Source of the DNA: Paenibacillus sp. BSR1-1
Lineage (GTDB): Bacteria; Bacillota; Bacilli; Bacillales; Cytobacillaceae
DNA: 64,000 nt
Direction: 5' to 3'
Assembly (NCBI RefSeq): GCF_030403775.1
Contig: NZ_JAQMWQ010000004.1
Coordinates: 124,001-188,000, forward strand
This document shows positions 43,679-53,336 of this stretch, piece after piece (the first letter of the stretch is position 1; each line of letters begins with the position of its first letter). The translations under genes were made by a program, and so were the position numbers. The notes beneath the pieces were generated by a model. The model was not told the DNA's origin, made no database searches, and saw nothing but the letters and a program-made list of their open reading frames with translations.

Positions 43679-45146
43679 CCTCCGCCCACCCCTTTTTCCC
43701 AGTGGATTGTTTTTCATTAATTGGTTTTGCTGTACTTGGCCTAGTCTTCATTTTCCAATATGGTACTCTTATTATTGTGTCTTTTAAATCTGAAAAACGA
43801 ATTGGACCAAGAGGCGCAAAATATGGAGCACCGAAAGATTCTAATTTTACCAAGTGAATCATTAAAAACATAAACCCTACTACGATTCCCACTAAACCTA
43901 ACAACGCTGCCGCAAAAATCATTGGAAAACTTAATAACCGAATCGATGAACTCATTTCATGAATGGGCACAGTAAATGAAGAAATTGCCGTAATGGCAAT
44001 AACAATGATCATGGTGTTCGATACGAGATTTGCTTCCACAATTGCTGTACCGATTACTAATCCCCCTACAATAGCTACCGTTTGCGCCATAGAAGTAGGC
44101 AGCCGGATTGCTGCTTCTCTTAATAATTCAAGTGTAAGCTGCATAATCAAGGCTTCAACAACAGGTGGATATGGTACATATTCCAAACTCGATTTAATAT
44201 TTGTTACTAACTCATATGGAAGGACCTCATAATGAAAGGAAACGATCGCAATATAAATGGATGGTAAACTAATGCTAATAAAGAAACCTAACAGTCGGAT
44301 GATCCGTAAAAACGACCCTAAAATAAATCTTGTATTATAATCATCAGGCGATTGATAAAAGGAAAAAAAGGTAACGGGCAAAATTGAAACAGTAGCGCTT
44401 CCCTCAACCAGCACAGCAATTCGGCCATCCATCAAGTTCGCGGTAACTCTGTCCGGTCTTTCTGTTTCTAAAATTTGTGGAAAAGGAGAGAATGAGTTAT
44501 CCTCAATAAATTCTTCCAATTTTCCAGGTGTAAGATTATTCTCAAGATTAATGGAAGAAATCCGTTTTCTTACGAGGTTAACCACATCTTGATTTGCGAT
44601 ATTCTCTAAAAAAAGGATAGAAACATTCGTTGTTATATCTCCTCCACCAACACTTAAAATTTCACTCTTTAGATTTGGTGTCCTAATACGATTCCTTAAA
44701 ATATTAATATTTTTATTTAAACTTTCAACAAAGCCGTCATGAGAACCGCTTACAATTTTTTCGGAATCAGGTTCCCTTATGGACCGGGTTTCAAATAATC
44801 CGGTATCCACCAGGAAAGCGATGTTCGAATTTCCCTCAAATATTGCAACTTTACCATCCATAATACCAGAATAAATTTTTTTAAAGTTATCAGTTACACT
44901 TATATTTGCAACAGGAATATCGACGATGGAGTCCTTATAATCTAACTTATAAATTTCATTTACAATTCTACCGTTAACGATATCCTTATTCGTAATCGAA
45001 TCGATATAAGTAATCCCAATCTTCCGTTCTTTTATTTCGAAGACTCTTGTTTTAAAATCATGTATGTTAGAAAATGTATTATTCATCGTTTGAATATTCA
45101 AATGAAAGTCCGAATGAATGGTATCTGCTAATGTTTCCTCTGACAT
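43668..45146 (-). CDS. GerA-family germinant receptor subunit A
   Basis: A 492-residue GerA protein: soluble head of about 240 residues, then helices with SFHYEVLPYELVTNIKSSLE and AIRLPTSMAQTVAIVGGLVI. The ATG at 45146 has GGAGG 6 nt upstream; an ATG 15 nt earlier contains that site. First gene of operon 2, convergent with operon 1. I could not find a convincing sigma-G promoter in its leader. Confidence 0.94.
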   Translation of the reverse strand: MSEETLADTIHSDFHLNIQTMNNTFSNIHDFKTRVFEIKERKIGITYIDSITNKDIVNGRIVNEIYKLDYKDSIVDIPVANISVTDNFKKIYSGIMDGKVAIFEGNSNIAFLVDTGLFETRSIREPDSEKIVSGSHDGFVESLNKNINILRNRIRTPNLKSEILSVGGGDITTNVSILFLENIANQDVVNLVRKRISSINLENNLTPGKLEEFIEDNSFSPFPQILETERPDRVTANLMDGRIAVLVEGSATVSILPVTFFSFYQSPDDYNTRFILGSFLRIIRLLGFFISISLPSIYIAIVSFHYEVLPYELVTNIKSSLEYVPYPPVVEALIMQLTLELLREAAIRLPTSMAQTVAIVGGLVIGTAIVEANLVSNTMIIVIAITAISSFTVPIHEMSSSIRLLSFPMIFAAALLGLVGIVVGFMFLMIHLVKLESFGAPYFAPLGPIRFSDLKDTIIRVPYWKMKTRPSTAKPINEKQSTGKKGWAEDGE

Positions 45147-45228
45147 CCTAAACCTCCACATAATAGGTAGTTATAGGTTTCTTCATTTACCTAAGACCTA
45201 TTCATTCATTCATTCTTCAAGTAAATAA

Positions 45229-45262
45229 AAAAAGACACCACATTAATAATGTGATGTCTTTT
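45229..45262 (-). terminator. Intrinsic terminator of the feo operon
   Basis: On the minus strand AAAAGACATCACATT pairs with AATGTGGTGTCTTTT, 3-nt loop, followed by more T. It is 7 nt after the stop codon of the FeoB membrane gene. Confidence 0.85.
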
Positions 45263-45269
45263 CAGAATA

Positions 45270-46643
45270 TTAAACCCAGCCAAAGAATCTTACTGTTTGC
45301 GTTATCACCAACGGAACAATGATAGCAATAACTGTTGGGATTAGAAATGCTAAGAAAGTCCATTTCTTACTCTTTGTTTCTTTATAAATATTCAGCAAAG
45401 TCGTTCCACATGGATAATGCAGTAGTGAGAATAACATCATATTCAATGCTGTCAGCCAAGTCCAACCGTGAGCTAAAAAGATTTTCTTCAAATCTACCAA
45501 GCTATCAACTTCAGTTAAGGAACCAGTTGATAAATATCCCATCAACAGGATTGGCAGTACAATCTCATTTGCCGGCAGCCCCAAAATAAAGGCCATTAGA
45601 ATGTAACCGTCTAGGCCAAGCATTTTTCCAAATGGATCCAAAAAGTTTACTGCATACATCAAGATACTCGTATCGCCAATATAGATATTCGCAAACACCC
45701 ATGTTAAAATCGCAGCCGGTGCCGCAACCTTAACCGCCCGGACTAAAACAGACCATGATTTCGTTAATGAAGAACGAATCACCGTGTCAAAGATTTTTGG
45801 CTTGCGATATGGCGGCAGCTCTAACGTATAATGGGTCGGAACCCCCTTTAGAGCGGTTTTCGATAATACCCACGAAACGAAAAAGGTCACAATGATTCCA
45901 ATCATGACAATTCCAACAATGACACCTGTGGTAACAAGTGATGCCATTCCGCCTGTGAAACCTGCCGCCATAAATAACGAAGACAGTACAATTAAGGTTC
46001 CCCAACGTCCATTACATGGTACAAAGTTATTGGTCAAGATGGCGAGCATCCGCTCCCGAGGAGATTCAATAATCCTGGTTGAAATGACGGCAGCAGCGTT
46101 ACACCCAAAACCCATTGCCATTGTTAAAGACTGTTTTCCATGGGCTCCAACCCTTTTAAATAAACGGTCCATATTAAAGGCTACCCTTGGCAAATACCCA
46201 TAATTCTCGAGTAACGCAAAGGTTGGAAAAAAGATCGCCATTGGCGGCAGCATGACACTTATAACCCATGTTGTCCCTCGGTATAACCCTAGGACAAGAA
46301 TTCCGTGAAGCCATTCAGGAGCATGAATAAAGGTAAAAAATTGGGTTATATAACCTTCCAAATAGCCAAAGAACTCTGCTATCAAGGAGGATGGAATATT
46401 GGCGCCCGCTATTGTTATATAAAACAATAATCCAAGCATCGCAATCATAATCGGAAAACCAAAGATCGGTGATGTAAAAATCTCATCCAGTTTTTCCGTC
46501 CTCGTATCCCGTTTTGATTTTGTATAGGAAATGCCTTCGTGGCACAATTTATGGCTGCGATCATAAAGCTGTTGAACAATATCATCCCTCAGCTTTGGTG
46601 TCGACAGTTCTTGAGCTTCAGCAAATATGTGTTGAATACTCAT
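45270..46643 (-). CDS. feoB: Ferrous iron transporter, membrane part of split FeoB
   Basis: A 457-residue membrane protein matching the C-terminal two thirds of FeoB: Gate/nucleoside-recognition domains with about eight helices, and the conserved MAMGFGCNAAAVISTRIIES with RERMLAILTNNFVPC (Cys candidates for iron passage). Its ATG lies inside the end of the GTPase gene in another frame (26-bp overlap) and has GGGAGG 10 nt upstream, so it looks like a separate coupled gene rather than a frameshift scar. It imports Fe2+ across the cell membrane. Confidence 0.9.
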   Translation of the reverse strand: MSIQHIFAEAQELSTPKLRDDIVQQLYDRSHKLCHEGISYTKSKRDTRTEKLDEIFTSPIFGFPIMIAMLGLLFYITIAGANIPSSLIAEFFGYLEGYITQFFTFIHAPEWLHGILVLGLYRGTTWVISVMLPPMAIFFPTFALLENYGYLPRVAFNMDRLFKRVGAHGKQSLTMAMGFGCNAAAVISTRIIESPRERMLAILTNNFVPCNGRWGTLIVLSSLFMAAGFTGGMASLVTTGVIVGIVMIGIIVTFFVSWVLSKTALKGVPTHYTLELPPYRKPKIFDTVIRSSLTKSWSVLVRAVKVAAPAAILTWVFANIYIGDTSILMYAVNFLDPFGKMLGLDGYILMAFILGLPANEIVLPILLMGYLSTGSLTEVDSLVDLKKIFLAHGWTWLTALNMMLFSLLHYPCGTTLLNIYKETKSKKWTFLAFLIPTVIAIIVPLVITQTVRFFGWV

Positions 46644-47334
46644 ACTCTACCTGCCTCCCGGACAATCTCTGATTTATTTCGTTCAGTAAGGTTTCGTCTC
46701 CATCTAGCAATCTCAAAGAAACCCATCGAGAAGATAATTGACCGCCAATGATTTCACGAACTTTTGGTTCAATTTTCTTGATTTGTTCTTCAATTTCTTC
46801 GGAATAAACCATTCTAACCGGGTTACATTCAATGGCTCCAGTCACAATACGGTCAAGGGTATCTAAAAGCATCGGAAAGCCTTTTTTGTTACGTGCTGAG
46901 ATCTTGATGACAGGAACCCCTAAGCGATTTGTCAGCAGGCGTTCATTTATTTGAATCCCTTGTTCTTCGGCAACATCAATGAGATTGATGGCAATGACGA
47001 CGTTTTTTGTCATCTCTAAAACTTGTAAAGCGAGATTCAAATTCCGTTCTAAAGATGTTGCATCGAGAACTACGAGCGTTACATCGGGTTTTTCAAAAAC
47101 GATATAATTTCTAGCAACCTCTTCATCCTTTGAATTGGAAAAGAGCGAATAGGTGCCAGGAAGATCGATAAGTTGAAACGTTTTATCCTTAAACTGCACT
47201 GTGCCTTGGGCAAGGGAAACCGTTTTGCCGGCCCAGTTGCCAGTATGCTGTCTGAGTCCCGTTAAAGCATTAAACAACGTGCTTTTTCCCGTATTCGGGT
47301 TACCTGCTAAAGCAATTCGATATTCAGTTCCCAT
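46618..47334 (-). CDS. feoB: FeoB small GTPase domain protein
   Basis: A 238-residue protein equal to the cytoplasmic head of FeoB: G1 AGNPNTGKST (residues 10-19), G3 DLPGTYSL, G4 NLID, G5 SARNKKG, then the helical GDI-like region. It ends just where a normal FeoB would enter its first membrane segment. Starts within feoA (11-bp overlap) and is followed by the overlapping membrane gene. Together the two products add up to a normal FeoB (about 690 residues). Confidence 0.9.
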   Translation of the reverse strand: MGTEYRIALAGNPNTGKSTLFNALTGLRQHTGNWAGKTVSLAQGTVQFKDKTFQLIDLPGTYSLFSNSKDEEVARNYIVFEKPDVTLVVLDATSLERNLNLALQVLEMTKNVVIAINLIDVAEEQGIQINERLLTNRLGVPVIKISARNKKGFPMLLDTLDRIVTGAIECNPVRMVYSEEIEEQIKKIEPKVREIIGGQLSSRWVSLRLLDGDETLLNEINQRLSGRQVEYEYSTHIC

Positions 47335-47578
47335 CGGATACCAGCTCCCCTTCTATTTTAGAACTTTCTTCTTCCCTTAAAGCAATCGTTGTTTGGCTGA
47401 CACGAAAGGCAATTGGGTCACCCAAGGGGCTTTTCCGTACGACCTCAACCAATGCGCCAGTTACAAATCCTAAATCTAATAATCTTCTTCTCATCACACC
47501 GTCCAGATTTAAAGAAGTAATTTTTATAATATTTCCTTTTTCACCATTCACTAATTTCATTGTTTTAGGTTTATCCAT
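47324..47578 (-). CDS. feoA: Ferrous iron transport protein A
   Basis: An 84-residue SH3-like FeoA: the core MRRRLLDLGFVTGALVEVVR and GDPIAFRVSQTTIALREEE are typical. FeoA is a small cytoplasmic partner of FeoB. GGAGGGG 8 nt before the ATG. First gene of feoA-feoB(N)-feoB(C). Confidence 0.92.
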   Translation of the reverse strand: MDKPKTMKLVNGEKGNIIKITSLNLDGVMRRRLLDLGFVTGALVEVVRKSPLGDPIAFRVSQTTIALREEESSKIEGELVSDGN

Positions 47579-47626
47579 CTCTCTTTCCCCTCCTTCAAAG
47601 TTTTTACCTTGTGCAACTTTTTGTTA

Positions 47627-47687
47627 ATTATATGACAAAGATTCCGATTTTGTCACCTTATTTACAAAAATAATTAAGAATTATTTT
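47627..47687 (-). promoter_or_regulatory. feo promoter and upstream palindrome
   Basis: On the minus strand GTGACA (47651-47656) and TATAAT (47627-47632) are 18 nt apart. Upstream lies a perfect palindrome AAAATAATT-AAG-AATTATTTT (47667-47687). Its AT-rich dyad recalls Fur or related metal-regulator boxes, but it sits just upstream of -35 rather than on it. Confidence 0.6.
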
Positions 47688-47718
47688 AAAAAACGTGAAC
47701 CTTGTCCAAGCAAGAAAA

Positions 47719-47757
47719 AAAGCACGCTGCCAATTCAGGCAAAACGCGCTTTAAATA
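47719..47757 (-). terminator. Intrinsic terminator of the helicase gene
   Basis: AAAGCGCG pairs with CGTGCTTT (one G-U) and GCC with GGC inside; TTTTTTT follows on the minus strand. It overlaps the stop codon of the helicase. Confidence 0.75.
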
Positions 47758-50027
47758 ATTGTATACTCCCTCCATTCTTGGGGCAGCAGATTATAATATT
47801 GGGGTTGTAAAAAGCGATCATCAGCTAAAATGATCGTACCATGGTCGTCCTCCGAGCGAATTAATCTTCCTCCAGCCTGCAGCACCTTGTTCATTCCAGG
47901 ATAAACATAGGCATAGTCATACCCATTTTTTCCTTGCGTGTCAAAATGATCCTTAATTAGATTCCGTTCAAAACATACCTGCGGCAATCCAACGCCGACA
48001 ATCACAACACCATTTAAACGATCGCCAATTAAGTCGACCCCCTCGGAAAAAATCCCGCCAAGGACAGCAAAACCAAGCAAAGTTTTTTTTTGATTTGGGT
48101 TAAATGCTTCTAAAAAAGCTTCTCTTTCTTCTTCGCTCATGCCTGCTTCTTGTAAAAGTGTATTCGTTTCAGGATCTGCCAGTTTAAACCCCTCAAAAAC
48201 AGAACGTAAATATTGATGGGACGGGAAAAAAATTAAATAATTGCCTGGCTTGTTTTTAATAAATGATTGAAGCATCCGCACTAACGGTTCTTTCGTCCTC
48301 TCTCGGTCCCGGTAACGTGTAGACACTGGCTTGATCAGAATGTCCACCTGTTCTTTTTTAAAAGGCGTAGGGATTGATAAGAAGTAATCTTCTTCCTGTC
48401 CGCCAAGGATATCCTGATAATAGGGAAGTGGCGATAAAGTGGCTGAAAAGAAAACTTTAGAGCGATATCCTTTCCCCATTTGCTTAAGCAATTTTGAAGG
48501 ATCCATACAAAAAAGCTTCACAATTAAATCCGTTTTCTGCTTTTCGCCATAAATCATATAATGTTCGTCGAGTAAATCTGCAATTTTTAAAAAGTTGTTA
48601 ACTTTGAAGTAGACTTCCAATAGATGATTAGATGCTCCAGTTTTTAAAAGTTCCTCTGCAGCATCCAAAAATTGGACAAGCTGAAGATGTAGGTTTTCAT
48701 CCAGTTTTCGAATAGAAAACTCATTTTGATTGGCATGTTCTTTTTTTATGGAAATAAACCATGAATTCAGCCTGCTGGCCGCCTCATAAATCGCTGGGTT
48801 TACACCTTTGAAGTCTTTTTTTAATTGGAGGAACATCTCTTTGTTGATGAAAGCTGAAAACATTTCCCGCCCGCGGTCAACTAAATTATGAGATTCATCA
48901 ATTAGTAAGGCTGTCGACTTTTTCTGATCCTCAAACAGCCGCTTTAACGAAACTTGCAGGTCAAATATATAATTGTAGTCACAAACAATTGCATCGACCG
49001 CATATGCCAGGTCAATTGAAAATTCAAAAGGACAGACTTTATGTTTTCTAGAATAAGTTTCAATTACAGCTCTTGTCATACCTTGTTCATTCGCTAGTAT
49101 ATCGAGTATGGCATCATTTATCCGATCATAATAGCCATCTGCAAATTCACAATGTTCTTTTTGACAGATGGTTTCCTCTTTAAAACACATCTTATCTTTC
49201 GCTGTGATAGTGACCGTTTTCAAACAAAGTCCTCTAGTTCGCATTCTGGCGAAGGCATCTTCGGCAGTGGTTCGAGTAATGGTTTTGGCAGTAAGATAGA
49301 AAACACGATTTAAGTGGCCTTCCCCCATCGCCTTAACTGCCGGAAATAAGGTGGAAATGGTCTTACCAATTCCTGTTGGAGCTTTGGCAAATAAATTTTT
49401 CCCTTCAGAAATCGTTTTATAAACAGCACCTGCCAATTTGCGCTGACCTTCACGATAAGTAGGAAATGGAAAGCTCAATTCCTTACAACTTACGTTTCGT
49501 TTTTCACGATGCTGTAATTGCAGCTTAGCATATGCTGCATATCCTTTGAGACAATCGAAAGCAAATCGCTCGAGTTCTTCAATAGTAAAGGTCTTTTTTA
49601 TGTATTTTTTCTCTTCTGATTCGACATGAACATAAGTTAGCTGAACATTTATCTCACGTAATTGGTTGTCTCTGGAATAAATAAAGGCATACATTTTTGC
49701 CTGCGCCCAGTGAACTGGATATCCCTCTCCTTCAAGGAGGTGAAGCGGCTGGGAAAATGACTTGATTTCGTCTATTGTCACTTCTCCCTCTTTGAATAAA
49801 AGCCCATCACATCTGCCATCTATAATAAAGGAAATGTCCTCAAATGGAATTTCAATTCGGAGATATACTTCCTTTTGATCTCCCTCTTGATAGTTTTTTT
49901 GAATTTTTTGATGAATTCTTGTTCCATCTAGTAATGTCGCTTGTGATCGAAAACGAGAATCGATACTACCGCTGCGGTAAACATATTCAACAAGGGTCCT
50001 AACTGAAATTTGAACATCTTTTTTCAC
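47751..50027 (-). CDS. PD-(D/E)XK nuclease + DinG/Rad3-type DNA helicase fusion
   Basis: A 758-residue enzyme. The first 170 residues form a RecB/Cas4-like nuclease fold: FIIDGRCDGLL (Asp about 69), VTIDEIKSF (DEIK about 85-88) and HWAQAKMYAF (Gln about 107). Then a superfamily 2 iron-sulfur helicase follows: Walker A FAKAPTGIGKT (about 216), a Cys cluster (about 279-297: MCFKEETICQKEHC) and DESH box LLIDESHNLVD (about 375). The C-terminal motif VI reads QAGGRLIRSEDD. Relatives unwind DNA 5' to 3' in repair. Expressed as a single gene; function inferred. Confidence 0.88.
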   Translation of the reverse strand: MKKDVQISVRTLVEYVYRSGSIDSRFRSQATLLDGTRIHQKIQKNYQEGDQKEVYLRIEIPFEDISFIIDGRCDGLLFKEGEVTIDEIKSFSQPLHLLEGEGYPVHWAQAKMYAFIYSRDNQLREINVQLTYVHVESEEKKYIKKTFTIEELERFAFDCLKGYAAYAKLQLQHREKRNVSCKELSFPFPTYREGQRKLAGAVYKTISEGKNLFAKAPTGIGKTISTLFPAVKAMGEGHLNRVFYLTAKTITRTTAEDAFARMRTRGLCLKTVTITAKDKMCFKEETICQKEHCEFADGYYDRINDAILDILANEQGMTRAVIETYSRKHKVCPFEFSIDLAYAVDAIVCDYNYIFDLQVSLKRLFEDQKKSTALLIDESHNLVDRGREMFSAFINKEMFLQLKKDFKGVNPAIYEAASRLNSWFISIKKEHANQNEFSIRKLDENLHLQLVQFLDAAEELLKTGASNHLLEVYFKVNNFLKIADLLDEHYMIYGEKQKTDLIVKLFCMDPSKLLKQMGKGYRSKVFFSATLSPLPYYQDILGGQEEDYFLSIPTPFKKEQVDILIKPVSTRYRDRERTKEPLVRMLQSFIKNKPGNYLIFFPSHQYLRSVFEGFKLADPETNTLLQEAGMSEEEREAFLEAFNPNQKKTLLGFAVLGGIFSEGVDLIGDRLNGVVIVGVGLPQVCFERNLIKDHFDTQGKNGYDYAYVYPGMNKVLQAGGRLIRSEDDHGTIILADDRFLQPQYYNLLPQEWREYTII

Positions 50028-50153
50028 TAAATCACCAACTCGAAATAAGAATACATGTTTGTATTTTTATTTTAACAGAAATGAACAAAAAAGTTGAATT
50101 TCTCACCGTTATTTTCAATTTCTCATATCTTGAGATTGAGAGGTGGGAGCTTA

Positions 50154-50885
50154 GTGACTATCTATACAAAACAAACGCTTCAGCAAATGGCTTTAGAACC
50201 TTGGCAAAAGGATGCAATAGAAAAATTTGAAGCAAAGATGATGGATAAAACCAAACCCTTTCCATGTATTCCTGCCGCCAATGGGTACCAACTTCATCAT
50301 TTTCGCTATGGTTTCGTAAGCAATTACAACGCAAAACAACTTGCCATTATGCTTGAAGACTATTCAAACTGCTATCAAAAGATGGGCGCCTTTACATCCT
50401 TAATTATTTTTTATGAACCATTATTCGAATTACCTGAAAAGACTCCAGTTGAAAAATTTGAGCAGCTATTTTGGGAACAGCTTAATGAACTTCATGCTTT
50501 GGATCAAAAGAAATGGCCAAATCATATACCCCCAAGTCCTCAAAATTCCTTATGGGAATTTTGCTTTCATGGTGAACAATATTTTATGTTTTGTGCAACA
50601 CCTTCCCATAAAAATAGATTCAGCCGGCATTTCCCATATTTCATGCTTGCAATTACCCCGCGTTTTGTACTTGAACAGTTTTCTTCTAATGAAGCTAAGG
50701 CAGCTAAAATCAAAACATCGATTCGGAAACGTCTATCAGAATATGATACTATTGCCATTCACCCTAATTTAAATACTTATGGAAAGAACGATAACTATGA
50801 ATGGAAGCAGTATTTCTTGCATGATGATGACACAACCTTATCCCACTGTCCCTTTCATTCAGTAAAAAAAACAAGTAAGGACTAA
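50154..50885 (+). CDS. YqcI/YcgG family protein
   Basis: A 243-residue YqcI/YcgG protein: PWQKDAIEKFEAKM start, FPCIPAANGYQLHHFRYGFV, then EQLFWEQLNELHALD, FMFCATPSHKNRFSRHFP and a C-terminal His-rich HDDDTTLSHCPFH. Function unknown; the family has several conserved Cys/His residues that could bind metal or heme. GTG 50154 is chosen as start because AGGTGG lies 7 nt upstream; an ATG at 50094 would add 20 residues without a site. Confidence 0.85.
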   Translation: MTIYTKQTLQQMALEPWQKDAIEKFEAKMMDKTKPFPCIPAANGYQLHHFRYGFVSNYNAKQLAIMLEDYSNCYQKMGAFTSLIIFYEPLFELPEKTPVEKFEQLFWEQLNELHALDQKKWPNHIPPSPQNSLWEFCFHGEQYFMFCATPSHKNRFSRHFPYFMLAITPRFVLEQFSSNEAKAAKIKTSIRKRLSEYDTIAIHPNLNTYGKNDNYEWKQYFLHDDDTTLSHCPFHSVKKTSKD

Positions 50886-50902
50886 CTAAGCCCTTACTTG
50901 TT
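50862..50902 (-). terminator. Terminator of proBA, inside the end of the YqcI gene
   Basis: Perfect 11-bp stem AACAAGTAAGG / CCTTACTTGTT (50870-50880, 50892-50902). On the minus strand a run of eight T follows. It terminates proBA just past the proA stop (50906) while overlapping the 3' end of the convergent gene. Confidence 0.82.
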
Positions 50903-50905
50903 CTA

Positions 50906-52147
50906 TTATATTCTAATTTGTCCTGTTCCCTGCACAATCGCCTTTGTTGTCGTGATTGCCTTAAGTCCCATTGGGCCGCGGGCATGCAGCTTTTGTGTAC
51001 TGATGCCAATCTCAGCGCCATATCCAAATTGTTCCCCATCGGTAAACCTTGTAGAAGCATTATGATACAAGACGGCAGCATCTACAGCCTGGAAAAATAA
51101 ACGGACATTTTGCTGGTTTTCACTAATAATTGCTTCTGAATGCTTTGTACCATACTGATCGATGTGGTCAATGGCTTCGTTTATATCACTCACTAGTTTT
51201 ATAGCTAATACTGGTGCTAAAAATTCAATTTGCCAATCTTCTTCAGACGCCAGACTGACAAACGAATATTTGGAAATTAATTCTTTATCACCCCGCAGCT
51301 CGACCTCTTTTTCATGCAACCTATTTATTAATTCAGAAATATATGGCCAATCTTTATGAATGAGAAGAGTTTCTGCTGCATTACAAACAGATGGCCGGTG
51401 TAATTTCGCGTTTAAGGTTATCTCTGTCGCCATTTTTTCTTGTGCTGATTCATCTATAAAAACATGGCAATTGCCGACACCCGTTTCTAACACAGGAACC
51501 GTGGCATTTTGGATAACCGATTGAATTAACCCTGCTCCTCCGCGGGGAATAAGAACATCCAAGTATTGGTTTAACTTAAACATTTCGGAAGCAGTCTCGC
51601 GGCTTGTATCCTCTAAAAGATGAACTGCGTCAGCAGGAATCGCTGTGTCAGCAAGGGCTTCCCGCATTACTTGCACAAGTGCCATATTGGAATGGAGGGC
51701 AGAAGAACTTCCTCTTAACAGAACCGCATTTCCAGCTTTTAAGCATAAAGTTGCGGCATCAACGGTCACATTGGGACGTGCTTCATACACCATGCCAATT
51801 ACACCAAGCGGGACTCTTACTGTTTGAATATGCAAGCCGTTTGGTCTTTCCCAAGCCTCGGTGATCTCCCCGATAGGATCATCCAGTTTAATGACCTGAT
51901 GGATGCCTTCAACGATTTGGTCAATTCGCTCATCCGTTAACAATAAGCGGTCTAATAATGATGACGAAATTCCATTTTCTTTACCGGCTGAAATATCCTT
52001 TTGGTTCGCAATTAAAATGCGTTCTTTTTCCATTAAAATTTGATCTGCCAGTTTGGCCAGCGCTCGATTTTTTTCTTCGCTGGTAATCATCCCCAATTTC
52101 TTGGAAGCTACTTTTAATTTTTTTGCTTTTAATAACAATTCGCTCAT
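50906..52147 (-). CDS. proA: Gamma-glutamyl phosphate reductase
   Basis: A 413-residue aldehyde-dehydrogenase-like enzyme reducing gamma-glutamyl phosphate to glutamate semialdehyde. [36 protein letters not shown] and catalytic Cys in [13 protein letters not shown] are present. ATG 52147 is favoured by AAGGAGTG about 10 nt upstream and gives the usual length. It follows proB closely (7-nt gap); both run from the T-box leader. Confidence 0.96.
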   Translation of the reverse strand: MSELLLKAKKLKVASKKLGMITSEEKNRALAKLADQILMEKERILIANQKDISAGKENGISSSLLDRLLLTDERIDQIVEGIHQVIKLDDPIGEITEAWERPNGLHIQTVRVPLGVIGMVYEARPNVTVDAATLCLKAGNAVLLRGSSSALHSNMALVQVMREALADTAIPADAVHLLEDTSRETASEMFKLNQYLDVLIPRGGAGLIQSVIQNATVPVLETGVGNCHVFIDESAQEKMATEITLNAKLHRPSVCNAAETLLIHKDWPYISELINRLHEKEVELRGDKELISKYSFVSLASEEDWQIEFLAPVLAIKLVSDINEAIDHIDQYGTKHSEAIISENQQNVRLFFQAVDAAVLYHNASTRFTDGEQFGYGAEIGISTQKLHARGPMGLKAITTTKAIVQGTGQIRI

Positions 52148-52154
52148 TGAACGT

Positions 52155-53267
52155 TCACTCCTTTGGCATAATGACCCAATTATCACGATGGATCACTTCT
52201 GCATGTTGATTTATCGAATAAACCTTCGATTGGTCACTTGGTAATCCCTTAACTTTAAGCAGGTCTTGAGAGGAATAATATACTTGCCCTTTCCCGACAA
52301 TTTTTCCTTTTGGGTTGCGTACTTCCACTACATCCAGGGCATTAAATTCACCGGTTACATTCGTTACCCCTACAGGCAATAAGCTTTTCCCTCTTTGGAC
52401 AATTGCCCGCTCTGCTCCTTCATCAATTTCGATGATCCCTCCAACTTGGGAATGATAGGCTATCCATTGTTTTCTCATTTGCATCTGTGTTTGGAAAGGT
52501 CCGCCGATATACGTTCCGTCGCCTTTGCCAGCAAGGATATCAACCAATTTTTCCTTCCCTGTCCCCGTTCCGACAAAAACACTGACACCAAGTGATAATG
52601 CTTTTTTTGCTGCTAACAGCTTGGATCTCATTCCACCGGTACCAACCATCGAACCGCTTTCGCCTGCGATTCCCATAAGTTGTTCAGATACTTCCGGGAT
52701 AAAATGATATTTTTTTGCGTCTTTCGATACTTTTGGGTTACCATCATAAAGTCCATTTACATCTGTTAAGATTATGAGAGCATTTGCATGTAAAAACCCG
52801 CTAACAAGCGCCGAGAGCATATCATTGTCTCCGAAGGTCAGTTCTTCAATCGATACTGAATCATTTTCATTTATGATTGGAATGACACCTCTTTGGAGGA
52901 GCTCTTGTATCGTATTGAAAAGATTATGGAACCTTATTTGAGTGTAGAAGTCCTCTCGAGTTAATAAGATTTGTCCTGGAACAATATTAAACTCTTTAAA
53001 TAGTTGAATATAATTTTGCATTAAGAGTGCTTGCCCGACAGCAGCTGCGGCTTGCTTCCCTGCAGTTGTTTTCGGACGGACTGAATATCCTAGTGAGCCA
53101 AATCCAGCAGCCACGGCACCTGAGGAAATTAAGATGACATCATGCCCTTGCTTTTTTAATAATGACAATGCCTCAACATGATCGCGGATTTTTTCCTCTG
53201 AAATCGCTCCTGAGGCATTTGTTAACGAGCTGCTTCCAATCTTCACAACCACCAGCTGTTTTTTCAT
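52155..53267 (-). CDS. proB: Glutamate 5-kinase with PUA domain
   Basis: A 370-residue ProB: amino-acid kinase fold with [46 protein letters not shown] and [15 protein letters not shown], then a C-terminal PUA domain (about 278-360, [19 protein letters not shown]). It phosphorylates glutamate, the first step of proline synthesis. GAGGG is 9 nt before the ATG. The long leader contains a proline T-box and a hairpin-repeat array. Confidence 0.96.
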   Translation of the reverse strand: MKKQLVVVKIGSSSLTNASGAISEEKIRDHVEALSLLKKQGHDVILISSGAVAAGFGSLGYSVRPKTTAGKQAAAAVGQALLMQNYIQLFKEFNIVPGQILLTREDFYTQIRFHNLFNTIQELLQRGVIPIINENDSVSIEELTFGDNDMLSALVSGFLHANALIILTDVNGLYDGNPKVSKDAKKYHFIPEVSEQLMGIAGESGSMVGTGGMRSKLLAAKKALSLGVSVFVGTGTGKEKLVDILAGKGDGTYIGGPFQTQMQMRKQWIAYHSQVGGIIEIDEGAERAIVQRGKSLLPVGVTNVTGEFNALDVVEVRNPKGKIVGKGQVYYSSQDLLKVKGLPSDQSKVYSINQHAEVIHRDNWVIMPKE

Positions 53268-53336
53268 TGTACTAACCCTCTTTTTTTAAAATTAAGCACC
53301 AAATATAATTGGAATTTCATCTAGATTCCACGCTCA

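Noticed and set aside
45199..45214. ATTC tetranucleotide run upstream of germination operon 2
   Set aside because: Only four units in an AT-rich leader; no sign of phase variation because it is outside the reading frame and not at promoter spacing.
45147..45228. Sigma-G promoter for germination operon 2
   Set aside because: TGAATA is present but nothing like CATA[A/C]TA stands 17-18 nt further on.
46618..46643. feoB called as a frameshifted pseudogene
   Set aside because: The second part has its own ATG with GGGAGG at a workable distance and the break is at the domain border; a genuine two-gene split is more likely.
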